A stretch of 12,465 nucleotides of DNA from an uncultured Eubacteriales bacterium (GTDB lineage Bacteria > Bacillota > Clostridia > Lachnospirales > Lachnospiraceae). The stretch spans positions 1 through 12,465 of the forward strand of contig CACZSO010000007.1 in assembly GCA_902783795.1 (NCBI GenBank), read 5' to 3'. The notes under the pieces were generated by a model. It made no database searches. It was not told where the DNA came from and worked only from the letters and a program-made list of their open reading frames with translations. Positions 1 through 6,153 of the stretch are shown here, in pieces. Every line of letters begins with the position of its first letter. Position 1 is the stretch's first letter. Made by a program: the position numbers and the translations under genes.

Positions 1-123
1 AAGGACCGTCAGGATCTCTGCTTCAGAGAAATCCCCGCCGATGTGCCCGGTCTTCCCGCTGAAAATGATATCCAGGGCACCCTCCCGGATCTCATACGCT
101 AACGCTTTAAGATTTATACTCAT
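1..123 (-). CDS. Transketolase, N-terminal subunit (5' part only)
   Basis: Only the first 41 codons lie in the window; the gene continues past base 1. The peptide begins MSINLKALAYEIREG and contains KTGHIGGDFSEAEILTVL at residues 24-41, which matches the start of the thiamine-diphosphate-binding half of transketolase, where the GHxGG stretch contacts the cofactor. Bacteria such as Clostridia often split transketolase into separate N- and C-terminal subunits, and the short leader before the motif fits that form, but the split itself cannot be seen here. The ATG is preceded by a purine-rich AGAGGA site about 6 bases upstream. It is the second gene after the isomerase on the same strand, separated by 148 bases nearly filled by a palindromic repeat. 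Transketolase moves two-carbon ketol units between sugar phosphates. The family call is firm; the exact substrate is open. Confidence 0.85.
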   Translation of the reverse strand, partial: MSINLKALAYEIREGALDIIFSGKTGHIGGDFSEAEILTVL

Positions 124-146
124 ATTTTTTCCTCTTTTATTTTTTA

Positions 147-264
147 CACCTCATCAGTCACCTTCGGTGACAGCTTCCCCTCAAGGGGAAGCCTTGGGAT
201 AAGGGGCTGATGGATGAGTGCCTTCCCCTTGAGGGGAAGGTGGCCCAAAGGGCCGGATGAAGTG
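147..264. repeat. Palindromic multi-hairpin intergenic repeat (REP/MITE-like)
   Basis: The element is bounded by an imperfect inverted repeat, CACCTCATC at 147-155 against GATGAAGTG at 256-264 (one mismatch). Inside are four hairpins: GTCACC/GGTGAC at 157-171, GCTTCCCC/GGGGAAGC at 173-192, CCTTCCCC/GGGGAAGG at 221-240, and GGCCC/GGGCC at 242-254. The two long hairpins are inverted copies of one another, so the whole unit is a near dyad centred around 205. It has no coding content and no U-run that would make it a standard terminator. From memory, CTTCCCC-TCAA-GGGGAAG palindromes are abundant between genes in gut Clostridia, so this is probably one copy of a dispersed family; only one copy is in this window. 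Confidence 0.8.
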
Positions 265-271
265 TCCTCTC

Positions 272-1675
272 TCACACCGGCGCGTAGATCTGCCGTTCTA
301 CTTCTTCTTCCGATGAATCATAGAGGTCCGGTCTGATCCCCAGGTATTTACAGGCTTCATACAGTACCGGCACCACATCCTGGTGGATGCCCACGCAATG
401 ATGGATGTAGGGGCCTGTCACCACCTTATACTCCAGTTTCTTCAGATCTTCCACTTCGACCCAGACATAAGTACCCTTTGTATAGGGACCGTCTATGCCT
501 TTCGCATGACCCAAGAGCAGGCTGTACTCGCCTTCATCCCCGTCAAACCGGCAAAGCGTCATGTCCCCATGTTTCGCTTCAGCCATGACAGAACCAGGAT
601 AATCAAAGGCTACCGGTACATCGATGGCGGGTTTTTCCCGGGCCACGCTGATGGGCCAGGGACCGCAGTGCTGCAGAAGTTCGCCATTCTCATTGTCCGG
701 ATGGCGCACCGTCCAGTCAGCGAAGAAGGTGCGGGTCTCGCCCATGCCGGCGGCTTCCGCCATGACAGCGGTAATGGCGCCGTGGATATCTGTTTCGCAG
801 ACCACCGGGATGCCCTCTTCGTTAAGCAGCGAATTTGCCGCGCAGGGCATGATGCCGATACCGTCCTGCAGCGCATTCCAGCACTGGATAGCCGCCGCAT
901 TGCAGCCATATTTCTTCACCAGGTTCGACATGGCCACTTTAAGGGCTGCCACGTTCTTCAGCTGTTCTTTCGTTACATTGATGGTCATGCAGCCTTCGCA
1001 GTAGGATACCACCTCATCGACCTCACTGCCCTCTTCTTTGGCTTTCGCCATTTCTGCATACAGTTCCGGCAGGGGAATGGGGGACAGCTGGACATTGAAT
1101 TTCTCCAGCAGTTCTCCTTCATTGCACATGGTGGACCAGAAATCAAAGGGCCGGGGACCGATCTGCAGGATCCGGGTATTTCTCATGACTTTGACCACAT
1201 TGCAGACACGCAGGAACTGCTTCACGCCCTTTTCAAATTCAGGGTCTGTAAGACGGCAGTTGGTAAGATAGGTAAACGGCACCCGGAAGCGGCGAAGTAC
1301 CTTGCCGGTCGCAAACAGGCCGCACTGGGAATCTCTTAAACGCATGCCGTCAGGCTCCGGCCGCTCATCGCGGGGGCCCCATAAAAGCACCGGCACATTC
1401 AGTTTTTTTGCCAGTCTGGCACAGACATACTCTGTACCGAAATTACAATGAGGAAGGAATAATCCGCTGACGCCGGCATGCACGAATTTAGCATACACTT
1501 TCTCGATGTCAGCATCATCATACAAAAGGCCTTCTTCATTGATATCTTCTATGCCCACGAACTCTATGCCAAGCTCTTTTAAACGCTCCAGCGTAAGCCC
1601 CGCATATTTCACAGCATCAGGTGCACTGAAAATGCTGCGCCTGGTAGGGGCTACACCCAGGATGATTCTGTCCAT
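272..1675 (-). CDS. L-fucose/L-arabinose isomerase-family sugar isomerase
   Basis: A 467-residue cytosolic protein of the fucose/arabinose isomerase family, which interconverts aldoses and ketoses with a divalent metal. The N-terminal half begins DRIILGVAPTRRSIFS. Family-like features in the second half are CW at residues 265-266, the stretch SLLNEEGIPVVCETDIHGA around residues 282-300, with E294 and D296 as likely metal-site residues, and a His-rich C-terminal stretch (H425, H426, H431) where the family has its last metal ligand. The ATG at 1675 was chosen because AAGGAGGA (1683-1690) lies 7 bases before it; an in-frame ATG at 1705 lies upstream of that site and is not needed. A promoter sits at 1724-1752. 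A transketolase subunit follows on the same strand, suggesting a pathway in which an aldose is isomerised and then split by ketol transfer. The substrate is not determined; a pentose, fucose-type sugar or sulfosugar are all possible. Confidence 0.8.
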   Translation of the reverse strand: MDRIILGVAPTRRSIFSAPDAVKYAGLTLERLKELGIEFVGIEDINEEGLLYDDADIEKVYAKFVHAGVSGLFLPHCNFGTEYVCARLAKKLNVPVLLWGPRDERPEPDGMRLRDSQCGLFATGKVLRRFRVPFTYLTNCRLTDPEFEKGVKQFLRVCNVVKVMRNTRILQIGPRPFDFWSTMCNEGELLEKFNVQLSPIPLPELYAEMAKAKEEGSEVDEVVSYCEGCMTINVTKEQLKNVAALKVAMSNLVKKYGCNAAAIQCWNALQDGIGIMPCAANSLLNEEGIPVVCETDIHGAITAVMAEAAGMGETRTFFADWTVRHPDNENGELLQHCGPWPISVAREKPAIDVPVAFDYPGSVMAEAKHGDMTLCRFDGDEGEYSLLLGHAKGIDGPYTKGTYVWVEVEDLKKLEYKVVTGPYIHHCVGIHQDVVPVLYEACKYLGIRPDLYDSSEEEVERQIYAPV

Positions 1676-1682
1676 AATACTA

Positions 1683-1690
1683 TCCTCCTT
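1683..1690 (-). promoter_or_regulatory. Ribosome binding site fixing the isomerase start
   Basis: AAGGAGGA read on the minus strand, 7 bases before the ATG at 1675. It lies inside the longer reading frame that begins at 1705, so the shorter protein is preferred. Confidence 0.85.
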
Positions 1691-1723
1691 ATATATTTGA
1701 ACCATTTATCTTTTCTGTCTGTT

Positions 1724-1752
1724 ATTATAAATGATTCTGCTTCTTCGGTCAA
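1724..1752 (-). promoter_or_regulatory. Sigma-A promoter of the isomerase-transketolase operon
   Basis: On the minus strand, -35 TTGACC (1747-1752), a 17-base spacer, and a perfect -10 TATAAT (1724-1729). Predicted transcription start is near 1717, leaving about a 40-base leader before the ATG at 1675. The match is close to consensus, so transcription should be strong unless repressed. No obvious cre box overlaps it. Confidence 0.85.
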
Positions 1753-1944
1753 TGTATCTTTCCTTAATGATCTTTATTTACCGTTTTATGTGCCGGGATC
1801 TTATCCGCAAAGGTAGAATACCGGCAAAGGCAGGATCCTGACACGTCATGTTTTTCCGCTCCTGACAGCACGGACCAGCATGTCCACCCAAGCTTCCGCC
1901 TTCTTCGCGTGAGAGATCTCCACCTAGGTTTTTCTTCTGTTTCC
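1753..1944. other. Divergent intergenic region with small dyads
   Basis: About 190 bases between two divergent promoters, with no credible gene. It holds a perfect 10-base palindrome CAGGATCCTG (1831-1840) overlapping the interrupted dyad TGACACGTCA (1839-1848), an inverted repeat TGCCGG/CCGGCA (1791-1796 and 1821-1826), a direct repeat GCAAAGG (1807-1813 and 1824-1830) and a direct repeat CCTGACA (1837-1843 and 1861-1867). These could be operator sites for a regulator of either gene, but no known regulator motif is recognised. Confidence 0.4.
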
Positions 1945-1973
1945 TTGACTTTGCATACGGATAATGCTATGCT
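1945..1973 (+). promoter_or_regulatory. Sigma-A promoter of coaX
   Basis: -35 TTGACT (1945-1950), 17-base spacer, -10 TATGCT (1968-1973). Predicted transcription start is near 1980, about 26 bases before the TTG start codon. The promoter covers the in-frame ATG at 1964, which therefore cannot be the start of translation from this transcript. Confidence 0.75.
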
Positions 1974-1990
1974 TTTTCAAGAAAACATCC

Positions 1991-1996
1991 TGGAGG
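1991..1996 (+). promoter_or_regulatory. Ribosome binding site fixing the coaX TTG start
   Basis: TGGAGG with 9 bases to the TTG at 2006. This, with the promoter overlapping the upstream ATG, decides the start. Confidence 0.75.
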
Positions 1997-2005
1997 TATC
2001 CCCTG

Positions 2006-2776
2006 TTGATTCTTACTGTAGATATCGGGAATTCGAATATTTGTATCTCACTTCATGAAGAGGATTCTGCTGAACCCTTGTTTTTCGACAGACTGAAAAC
2101 GAATAAAAACCGCTCGGAAAAACAGTATCTGAATGATATGCTGAAGATCCTCAAGGCGCGCAGGGTCCCGGTGTCATCCATAGATAAGACTGCCCTCTCT
2201 TCTGTGGTAGCCTCTCTTACTATAGTATTTGCCCATGTGCTTTCAGAGCTCACTGGGAAAGAACCCTTCATCATCAGCTACGCTTCCCGGCTTCCTTTCG
2301 AAAGTCATGTAGATGTCCCATCAGAAGTAGGAAATGACCTGCTCTCCGATATCACCGGAGCCTTAAGAAAATATGAGCCTCCGTTCATCATCTTCAGCCT
2401 GGGAACAGCCACTGTCACCATCGTAGTGTCAGAGGAACCGGCCCTTAAAGCTGTCATGATCTACCCGGGTGTCAATACATCCTTAAGGACCCTGTCCGCC
2501 AAAGCCGATGCCCTGCCGGACATCGACATTGACCATCCGGGACAGCTGATGTCCAGAAATACCAAAGACGCCATGGTCTCCGGCATCGTCTACGGGACCG
2601 CTTCCATGCTGGACGGCATGGTGGACCGTATCACAAAAGAAACGGGCAAGACCTACACGGTGATCGCTACCGGCGGCCTGGCCCATGTGATCTGTCCCTA
2701 TTGTCTGCATGAAGTCCACATTGAAGAGACCCTGCTGATGGAAGGTCTTTTTGAGGCACTTAAACTGAATACATAA
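2006..2776 (+). CDS. coaX: Type III pantothenate kinase (divergent CoaX)
   Basis: A 256-residue protein, the usual CoaX length, of the ASKHA kinase fold that phosphorylates pantothenate in the first step of coenzyme A synthesis in the cytosol. Visible family motifs: DIGNSN at residues 6-11 (phosphate loop, usually DxGNTN), EVGND at 107-111 with D111 as the likely catalytic base, GTAT at 133-136, PGVNTS at 154-159, NT at 185-186 and ATGGLA at 221-226. It begins at TTG, chosen because TGGAGG lies 9 bases upstream and gives ILTVDIGNSN, as in other CoaX proteins. Two places differ from typical members: the Asp of the VDFGTATT motif is Ser131 here (FSLGTATV), and the Arg after the catalytic Asp (GADR) is Leu112. 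A C-terminal CPYC pair (C230, C233) is also unlike the relatives I remember. It is the only plus-strand gene, monocistronic between its own promoter and terminator. Family is sure; activity on pantothenate is less so. Confidence 0.8.
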   Translation: MILTVDIGNSNICISLHEEDSAEPLFFDRLKTNKNRSEKQYLNDMLKILKARRVPVSSIDKTALSSVVASLTIVFAHVLSELTGKEPFIISYASRLPFESHVDVPSEVGNDLLSDITGALRKYEPPFIIFSLGTATVTIVVSEEPALKAVMIYPGVNTSLRTLSAKADALPDIDIDHPGQLMSRNTKDAMVSGIVYGTASMLDGMVDRITKETGKTYTVIATGGLAHVICPYCLHEVHIEETLLMEGLFEALKLNT

Positions 2777-2780
2777 AATG

Positions 2781-2812
2781 AGGGCCATGCATCAAAAGCA
2801 TGGCCCTTTTTT
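2781..2812 (+). terminator. Intrinsic terminator after coaX
   Basis: A perfect 10-base stem AGGGCCATGC (2781-2790) and GCATGGCCCT (2798-2807) with a 7-base loop, followed by six T residues (2807-2812). It starts 4 bases after the coaX stop. Because the genes converge here, the same hairpin may also stop minus-strand transcripts, where it is followed by a shorter CATTTTAT tract. Confidence 0.92.
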
Positions 2813-2846
2813 AAGGGAAACGCGGAACTGTCCAGTGTTCCCTTAA
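2811..2846. repeat. Second palindrome in the convergent gap
   Basis: TTAAGGGAA (2811-2819) and TTCCCTTAA (2838-2846) form a perfect 9-base stem around an 18-base loop that itself contains GGAAC and GTTCC. It includes the TAA stop of the miniprotein gene (2843-2845) and abuts the coaX terminator. It probably forms the 3' end structure of the long minus-strand transcript; there is no U-run directly after it on that strand. Confidence 0.5.
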
Positions 2847-3040
2847 AAATCATTATCTGATTTCGGTGTTACGCCGATCCATGCGGCAAAAGCAGCAAAA
2901 GCTAAAAGGATGGCAGGATAAACATACTTTTTCCCAACACCAAAGGCTTTCGTTCCGATCTTCACCCGCCGGACATTTTTCCCGACGAATCCCGTCGGTT
3001 TTTTCTTTTTCTTCTTTTTCTTTTTATCGGCTTTGCTCAT
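2843..3040 (-). CDS. Lysine-rich single-pass membrane miniprotein, unknown function
   Basis: A 65-residue protein I do not recognise. Residues 6-14 are nine lysines in a row, followed by a basic stretch to about residue 38, then a hydrophobic segment at 39-57 of transmembrane length, then a short acidic tail ending SDNDF. The positive-inside rule predicts a cytoplasmic basic N-terminus and an external C-terminus. The ATG is preceded by AGGAAG with 7 bases of spacing. It starts 15 bases after the mrp stop, so it is probably the last gene of the same transcript. It could be a membrane anchor that binds RNA, ribosomes or phospholipid head groups, but nothing in the sequence decides this. The real existence of the gene is supported by its ribosome binding site, operon spacing and protein-like composition. 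Confidence 0.7.
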   Translation of the reverse strand: MSKADKKKKKKKKKPTGFVGKNVRRVKIGTKAFGVGKKYVYPAILLAFAAFAAWIGVTPKSDNDF

Positions 3041-3055
3041 GACCGTACTTCCTGT

Positions 3056-3958
3056 TTATTTGATGGCAGCGATCCTGTCAGCCACTTCTTTGACACAAGT
3101 TCCCGGATACGCTTCGATCATGCCGGAGTCGGAAAGCCGGGAGATCTTCATATCCAGCGGTATCCTGGAAACAGCGGAAATGTTATATTTTTCTGCCAGT
3201 TCACCGATATGGGAATCACCGAAAACTGCATGGCGTTTCCCGCAGTCCGGGCACTCGAAATAAGACATGTTCTCCACGATGCCCAGTACCGGAACGCTCA
3301 TCATCTCTGCCATCCTGACCGCCTTTTCCACGATCATGGATACCAGCTCCTGGGGCGATGTCACTACGATGATGCCATCCACCGGCAAAGACTGGAAAAC
3401 TGTCAGCGGCACATCGCCGGTTCCCGGAGGCATATCCACGAAGAGATAATCCACATCCCCCCAGGCCACATCCGTATAAAACTGCTTCACAGCCCCGGCA
3501 ATGACCGGTCCGCGCCATACGACCGGATCAGAATCATTCTCCAGAAGCATGTTCATGGACATGATCTTGATGCCTGTCTTAGATTCCTGCGGGAAGATAT
3601 AAGTACCGTCACCCATGGCCTTATTTACGATGCCGAAAGATTTTGGAATGGAAGGGCCGGTCACATCGGCATCCATAATACCGGCCTCAAAGCCTCTGCG
3701 CTGCATTTCTGCTGCCAGCATGGAGGTGACCAATGTTTTTCCCACACCGCCTTTTCCTGAGACGATGCCGATGATCCTTTTGATGTGGGAAAGGTCGTTC
3801 TGGCTTTCCCTGAATTCGGCAAACGCGTCTTCTGCGGGCTGATTTGCAGCTGCTTCCGGATCAAAATCCTCTGAGGTAAGCCCCTGCTCTTTTAAGTTTT
3901 CCAGTGCCTCTCTTAAGGCCTTCTCTTCTGGTGTTTCATTTCCCCTGTTGTCAGGCAT
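3056..3958 (-). CDS. mrp: Mrp/NBP35-family Fe-S cluster carrier P-loop ATPase
   Basis: A 300-residue cytosolic protein of the ParA/MinD-like Mrp family, which carries and transfers iron-sulfur clusters and binds ATP. It has SGKGGVGKT at residues 67-75 (deviant Walker A with the signature lysine K69), DADVTGPSIP at 96-105, VDMPPGTGD at 174-182 (Walker B region), and CPDC at 236-239, the cysteine pair that bridges a cluster in the dimer. The first 60 residues are acidic, with no cysteine and no DUF59 domain; clostridial relatives I recall often begin with a Cys-rich peptide, absent here. The ATG overlaps the end of hflX by 8 bases, and GGAG lies 9 bases upstream inside hflX, suggesting coupled translation. 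A client could be the [FeFe] hydrogenase or other Fe-S enzymes, but that is inference. Confidence 0.9.
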   Translation of the reverse strand: MPDNRGNETPEEKALREALENLKEQGLTSEDFDPEAAANQPAEDAFAEFRESQNDLSHIKRIIGIVSGKGGVGKTLVTSMLAAEMQRRGFEAGIMDADVTGPSIPKSFGIVNKAMGDGTYIFPQESKTGIKIMSMNMLLENDSDPVVWRGPVIAGAVKQFYTDVAWGDVDYLFVDMPPGTGDVPLTVFQSLPVDGIIVVTSPQELVSMIVEKAVRMAEMMSVPVLGIVENMSYFECPDCGKRHAVFGDSHIGELAEKYNISAVSRIPLDMKISRLSDSGMIEAYPGTCVKEVADRIAAIK

Positions 3959-5273
3959 GATCGTTATCTCCTTTCAAAAACAGCTTCTTACTGTTATATA
4001 CATTATAATTTTGGTTTTCTTTTTCCTTATCTCCCAGGAATGCCCCGGACAGGATCCGGTAATACAGTCCTTCCGTCACATAAGCCTTGATATGGACACC
4101 ATCTGCCAGGTACTCTTCTTCTTTCATCTGTCCATATTTATGGATGGCCGTGATCAGGCCCCCTTCTTTAAAGGGGATGACAGCTTCCACATACCGTCTC
4201 TTACCCCTCAGCTGTTCGCTTAAGGCTTCCAGAAACGCATCCAGTCCATCTCCTGTCAATGCCGATATGTCGACCACCTTTACCGCATGTTTGTCACGGT
4301 GGATGGGCCACGGATCCGGAAGATCGCACTTGTTGAACAATGTGATGACCGGCTTTTCACGGATCCCCAGGTCGTTCAAAGTCTGATAGACGACTTCTGC
4401 CTGGTGGTCCCGGTCCGGATTCGACGCATCCATCACATGGACGATCACATCCGCATACTTCGCTTCCTCCAATGTAGAGCGGAAGGCATCGATCAGATGA
4501 TGGGGCAGTTTATTGATAAAACCCACGGTATCTGTCAGAAGCACCTGCTGCCCCGAAGGCAGCCGCAAAGTACGGGTGGTAGGGTCCAGGGTCGCAAACA
4601 GCTTATCTTCCGACAATACATCGGCATTCGTCAGGCGGTTCAGCAGGGTGGATTTCCCCGCATTCGTATACCCTACGATCGCAGCCACAGGGATGTGGGC
4701 CACCGTCCGGCTCCTCCGGGTGATCTCGCGATGGCGCACCACCTCATTCAGTTCTTTTTTGAGCGTCGTGATCCGGGAACGGATCCGCCGACGGTCTGTC
4801 TCCAGCTTCGTCTCGCCAGGGCCCCGGGTACCGATGCCTCCGCCTAAACGTGACATGGCCTGGCCATAGCCGGAAAGCCTGGTAAGAGAGTATCTAAGCT
4901 GGGCCAGTTCCACCTGGATCTTTCCTTCCGATGTGGAAGCCCGGCCGGCAAAGATATCCAGGATCACCACCGTCCTGTCCATGACCTTAGTGTCCAGAAG
5001 GTCCTCCAGATTCTTCATCTGGGCCGGTGATAATTCATCGTCACAGACAACGCCAGTAGCGCCGGTCTCCTCCAAAAGATCCTTCACCTCTTCTATCTTA
5101 CCGCTTCCGATGTAGGTGCCCGGATGGATGTTTTCCCTGTTCTGGATCACCCGGCCTGCGACGGAAGCACCGGCGGTCCTTAACAGTTCCGCCAGTTCAT
5201 CCAGCGATGCTTCTGCCCTGGTCATTTCCTGGGTCTGCACCGCTATCAGTATTACTTTTTCCTGTATCTCCAT
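3951..5273 (-). CDS. hflX: GTPase HflX
   Basis: A 440-residue ribosome-associated GTPase that splits stalled or hibernating 70S ribosomes. The N-terminal domain (about 1-115) has the family pattern NIHPGTYIGSGKIEE (48-62) and CDDELSPAQ (77-85). The glycine-rich linker GGGIGTRGPGE is at 144-154. The G domain has G1 GYTNAGKST (201-209), G2 in ATLDPTTR (227-234), G3 DTVGF (248-252), G4 NKCD (314-317) and G5 SAL (337-339). A C-terminal domain follows, then a polar tail from about 415. No clear Shine-Dalgarno site precedes the ATG at 5273; it begins only 3 bases after the stop of the 78-codon gene, so translation is probably coupled. Its end overlaps mrp by 8 bases. Length and motifs are complete, so it should be functional. 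Confidence 0.95.
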   Translation of the reverse strand: MEIQEKVILIAVQTQEMTRAEASLDELAELLRTAGASVAGRVIQNRENIHPGTYIGSGKIEEVKDLLEETGATGVVCDDELSPAQMKNLEDLLDTKVMDRTVVILDIFAGRASTSEGKIQVELAQLRYSLTRLSGYGQAMSRLGGGIGTRGPGETKLETDRRRIRSRITTLKKELNEVVRHREITRRSRTVAHIPVAAIVGYTNAGKSTLLNRLTNADVLSEDKLFATLDPTTRTLRLPSGQQVLLTDTVGFINKLPHHLIDAFRSTLEEAKYADVIVHVMDASNPDRDHQAEVVYQTLNDLGIREKPVITLFNKCDLPDPWPIHRDKHAVKVVDISALTGDGLDAFLEALSEQLRGKRRYVEAVIPFKEGGLITAIHKYGQMKEEEYLADGVHIKAYVTEGLYYRILSGAFLGDKEKENQNYNVYNSKKLFLKGDNDHA

Positions 5274-5276
5274 ATA

Positions 5277-5513
5277 TTAGTTCAAATATCTGGTAAGCTT
5301 TAAGAAATCCATATCAGACTCCTTTACCTCCAGGTTCGATTCAATCTTTTTTCCTTCCGGTGTCTCTACCGTAATAGTCAGGATGGTGCCTTCCTGGACA
5401 CCGGCTTCCCGGGCCGCCTCGATAAATTCCGGAAACTTCGGATGATTCTTTCTAAAAGTATCCCAGGCACCCAACGCCCGGATCATTTCTTTGATCTCAC
5501 CTATTTTTGCCAT
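5277..5513 (-). CDS. Small protein of unknown function (78 aa)
   Basis: A 78-residue soluble protein that I cannot assign. The first 40 residues look helical and amphipathic (GEIKEMIRALGAWDTFRKNH), and residues 42-60 look like beta strands (GTILTITVETPEGKKIESN), ending with a charged segment. There is no signal peptide, membrane segment or cysteine. It is held by an AAGGA site 8 bases before the ATG, a 4-base gap from the upstream hydrolase gene and a 3-base gap to hflX, so it is a genuine operon member. Its tight coupling to hflX could mean it affects HflX or simply that it sets hflX translation. Function unknown. Confidence 0.75.
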   Translation of the reverse strand: MAKIGEIKEMIRALGAWDTFRKNHPKFPEFIEAAREAGVQEGTILTITVETPEGKKIESNLEVKESDMDFLKLTRYLN

Positions 5514-5517
5514 TACA

Positions 5518-6141
5518 TCATTCCTTTAGAAATGGATTTATCTGCTTTTCCTGACCGATGGCGGTGTGATAGCCATGCCCCGGCAGTACTAAGGTCTCAT
5601 CCGGCAGCGGCAGGAGTTTATCCCGGATACTTCTGATCAGGATGTTATGGTCTCCCGGTTTCCAGGTCCTGCCGACAGAAGCTTTAAACAGTGTATCTCC
5701 TGCAAAAAGCACGCCTTCTTTCCGGATATAATAACAGACACTGCCCTCGGTATGGCCAGGCGTCTCAATGACTTCCACCGGAAATACCAGATCCAGGATC
5801 TCCCCGTCTTTAACCAGACGGTCCGGTTCCACTGACTGTACTGGAAAGCTGCCCAGCCCTGCCATACTTTTTACAGGGTCTCTCACAAGTTCAGCATCCC
5901 TCTCTCCTATGATCACAGGGATCTTATATTTCTCCTTCAGCGCCCCTACGGCCATGATATGGTCAAAATGTCCGTGAGTCAGCAAAATGGCTTCCGGTTT
6001 AAGGCCTCCGGTCTCGACCGCCTCTATCAATACATCCGGGTCATCTCCCGGATCAATGATCAATGTCTTCCCGGTCTCTTCATCCCAGGCAAAATAACAG
6101 TTCTCCTGTATATCGCCCACGACATATAAATTCAGCTGCAC
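5518..6141 (-). CDS. Metallo-beta-lactamase-fold hydrolase (glyoxalase II-like)
   Basis: A 207-residue cytosolic hydrolase with a full binuclear metal site: THGHFDH at residues 55-61 (H56, H58, D60, H61), H130 in PGHTEGS, D149 in GDTLF, and H189 in PGHG. The order and spacing match the short glyoxalase-II-like/YcbL group found across Firmicutes, which acts on thioesters or related small substrates. The group lacks the long C-terminal glutathione-binding domain of classical glyoxalase II, as here. The start is GTG at 6141, supported by GAGGAG about 7 bases upstream and by the sequence MQLNLYVVGDIQENCY, typical of the family. It lies 12 bases after the VanZ-family gene and 4 before the 78-codon gene. 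The exact substrate is not predictable. Confidence 0.88.
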   Translation of the reverse strand: MQLNLYVVGDIQENCYFAWDEETGKTLIIDPGDDPDVLIEAVETGGLKPEAILLTHGHFDHIMAVGALKEKYKIPVIIGERDAELVRDPVKSMAGLGSFPVQSVEPDRLVKDGEILDLVFPVEVIETPGHTEGSVCYYIRKEGVLFAGDTLFKASVGRTWKPGDHNILIRSIRDKLLPLPDETLVLPGHGYHTAIGQEKQINPFLKE

Positions 6142-6153
6142 TTTAAAGCTCCT

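Noticed and set aside
147..264. Repeated hairpins as a possible CRISPR array or terminator
   Set aside because: Repeats are inverted, not direct with unique spacers, and no U-run follows the stems in the direction of transcription.
383..1339. A 318-codon plus-strand reading frame
   Set aside because: It is antisense to the isomerase gene, has no ribosome binding site or recognisable domain, and its composition (many His, Arg and Phe) is typical of an opposite-strand shadow.
4287..4847. A 186-codon plus-strand reading frame
   Set aside because: It lies wholly antisense to hflX, whose GTPase motifs explain the sequence; no family resemblance on the plus strand.
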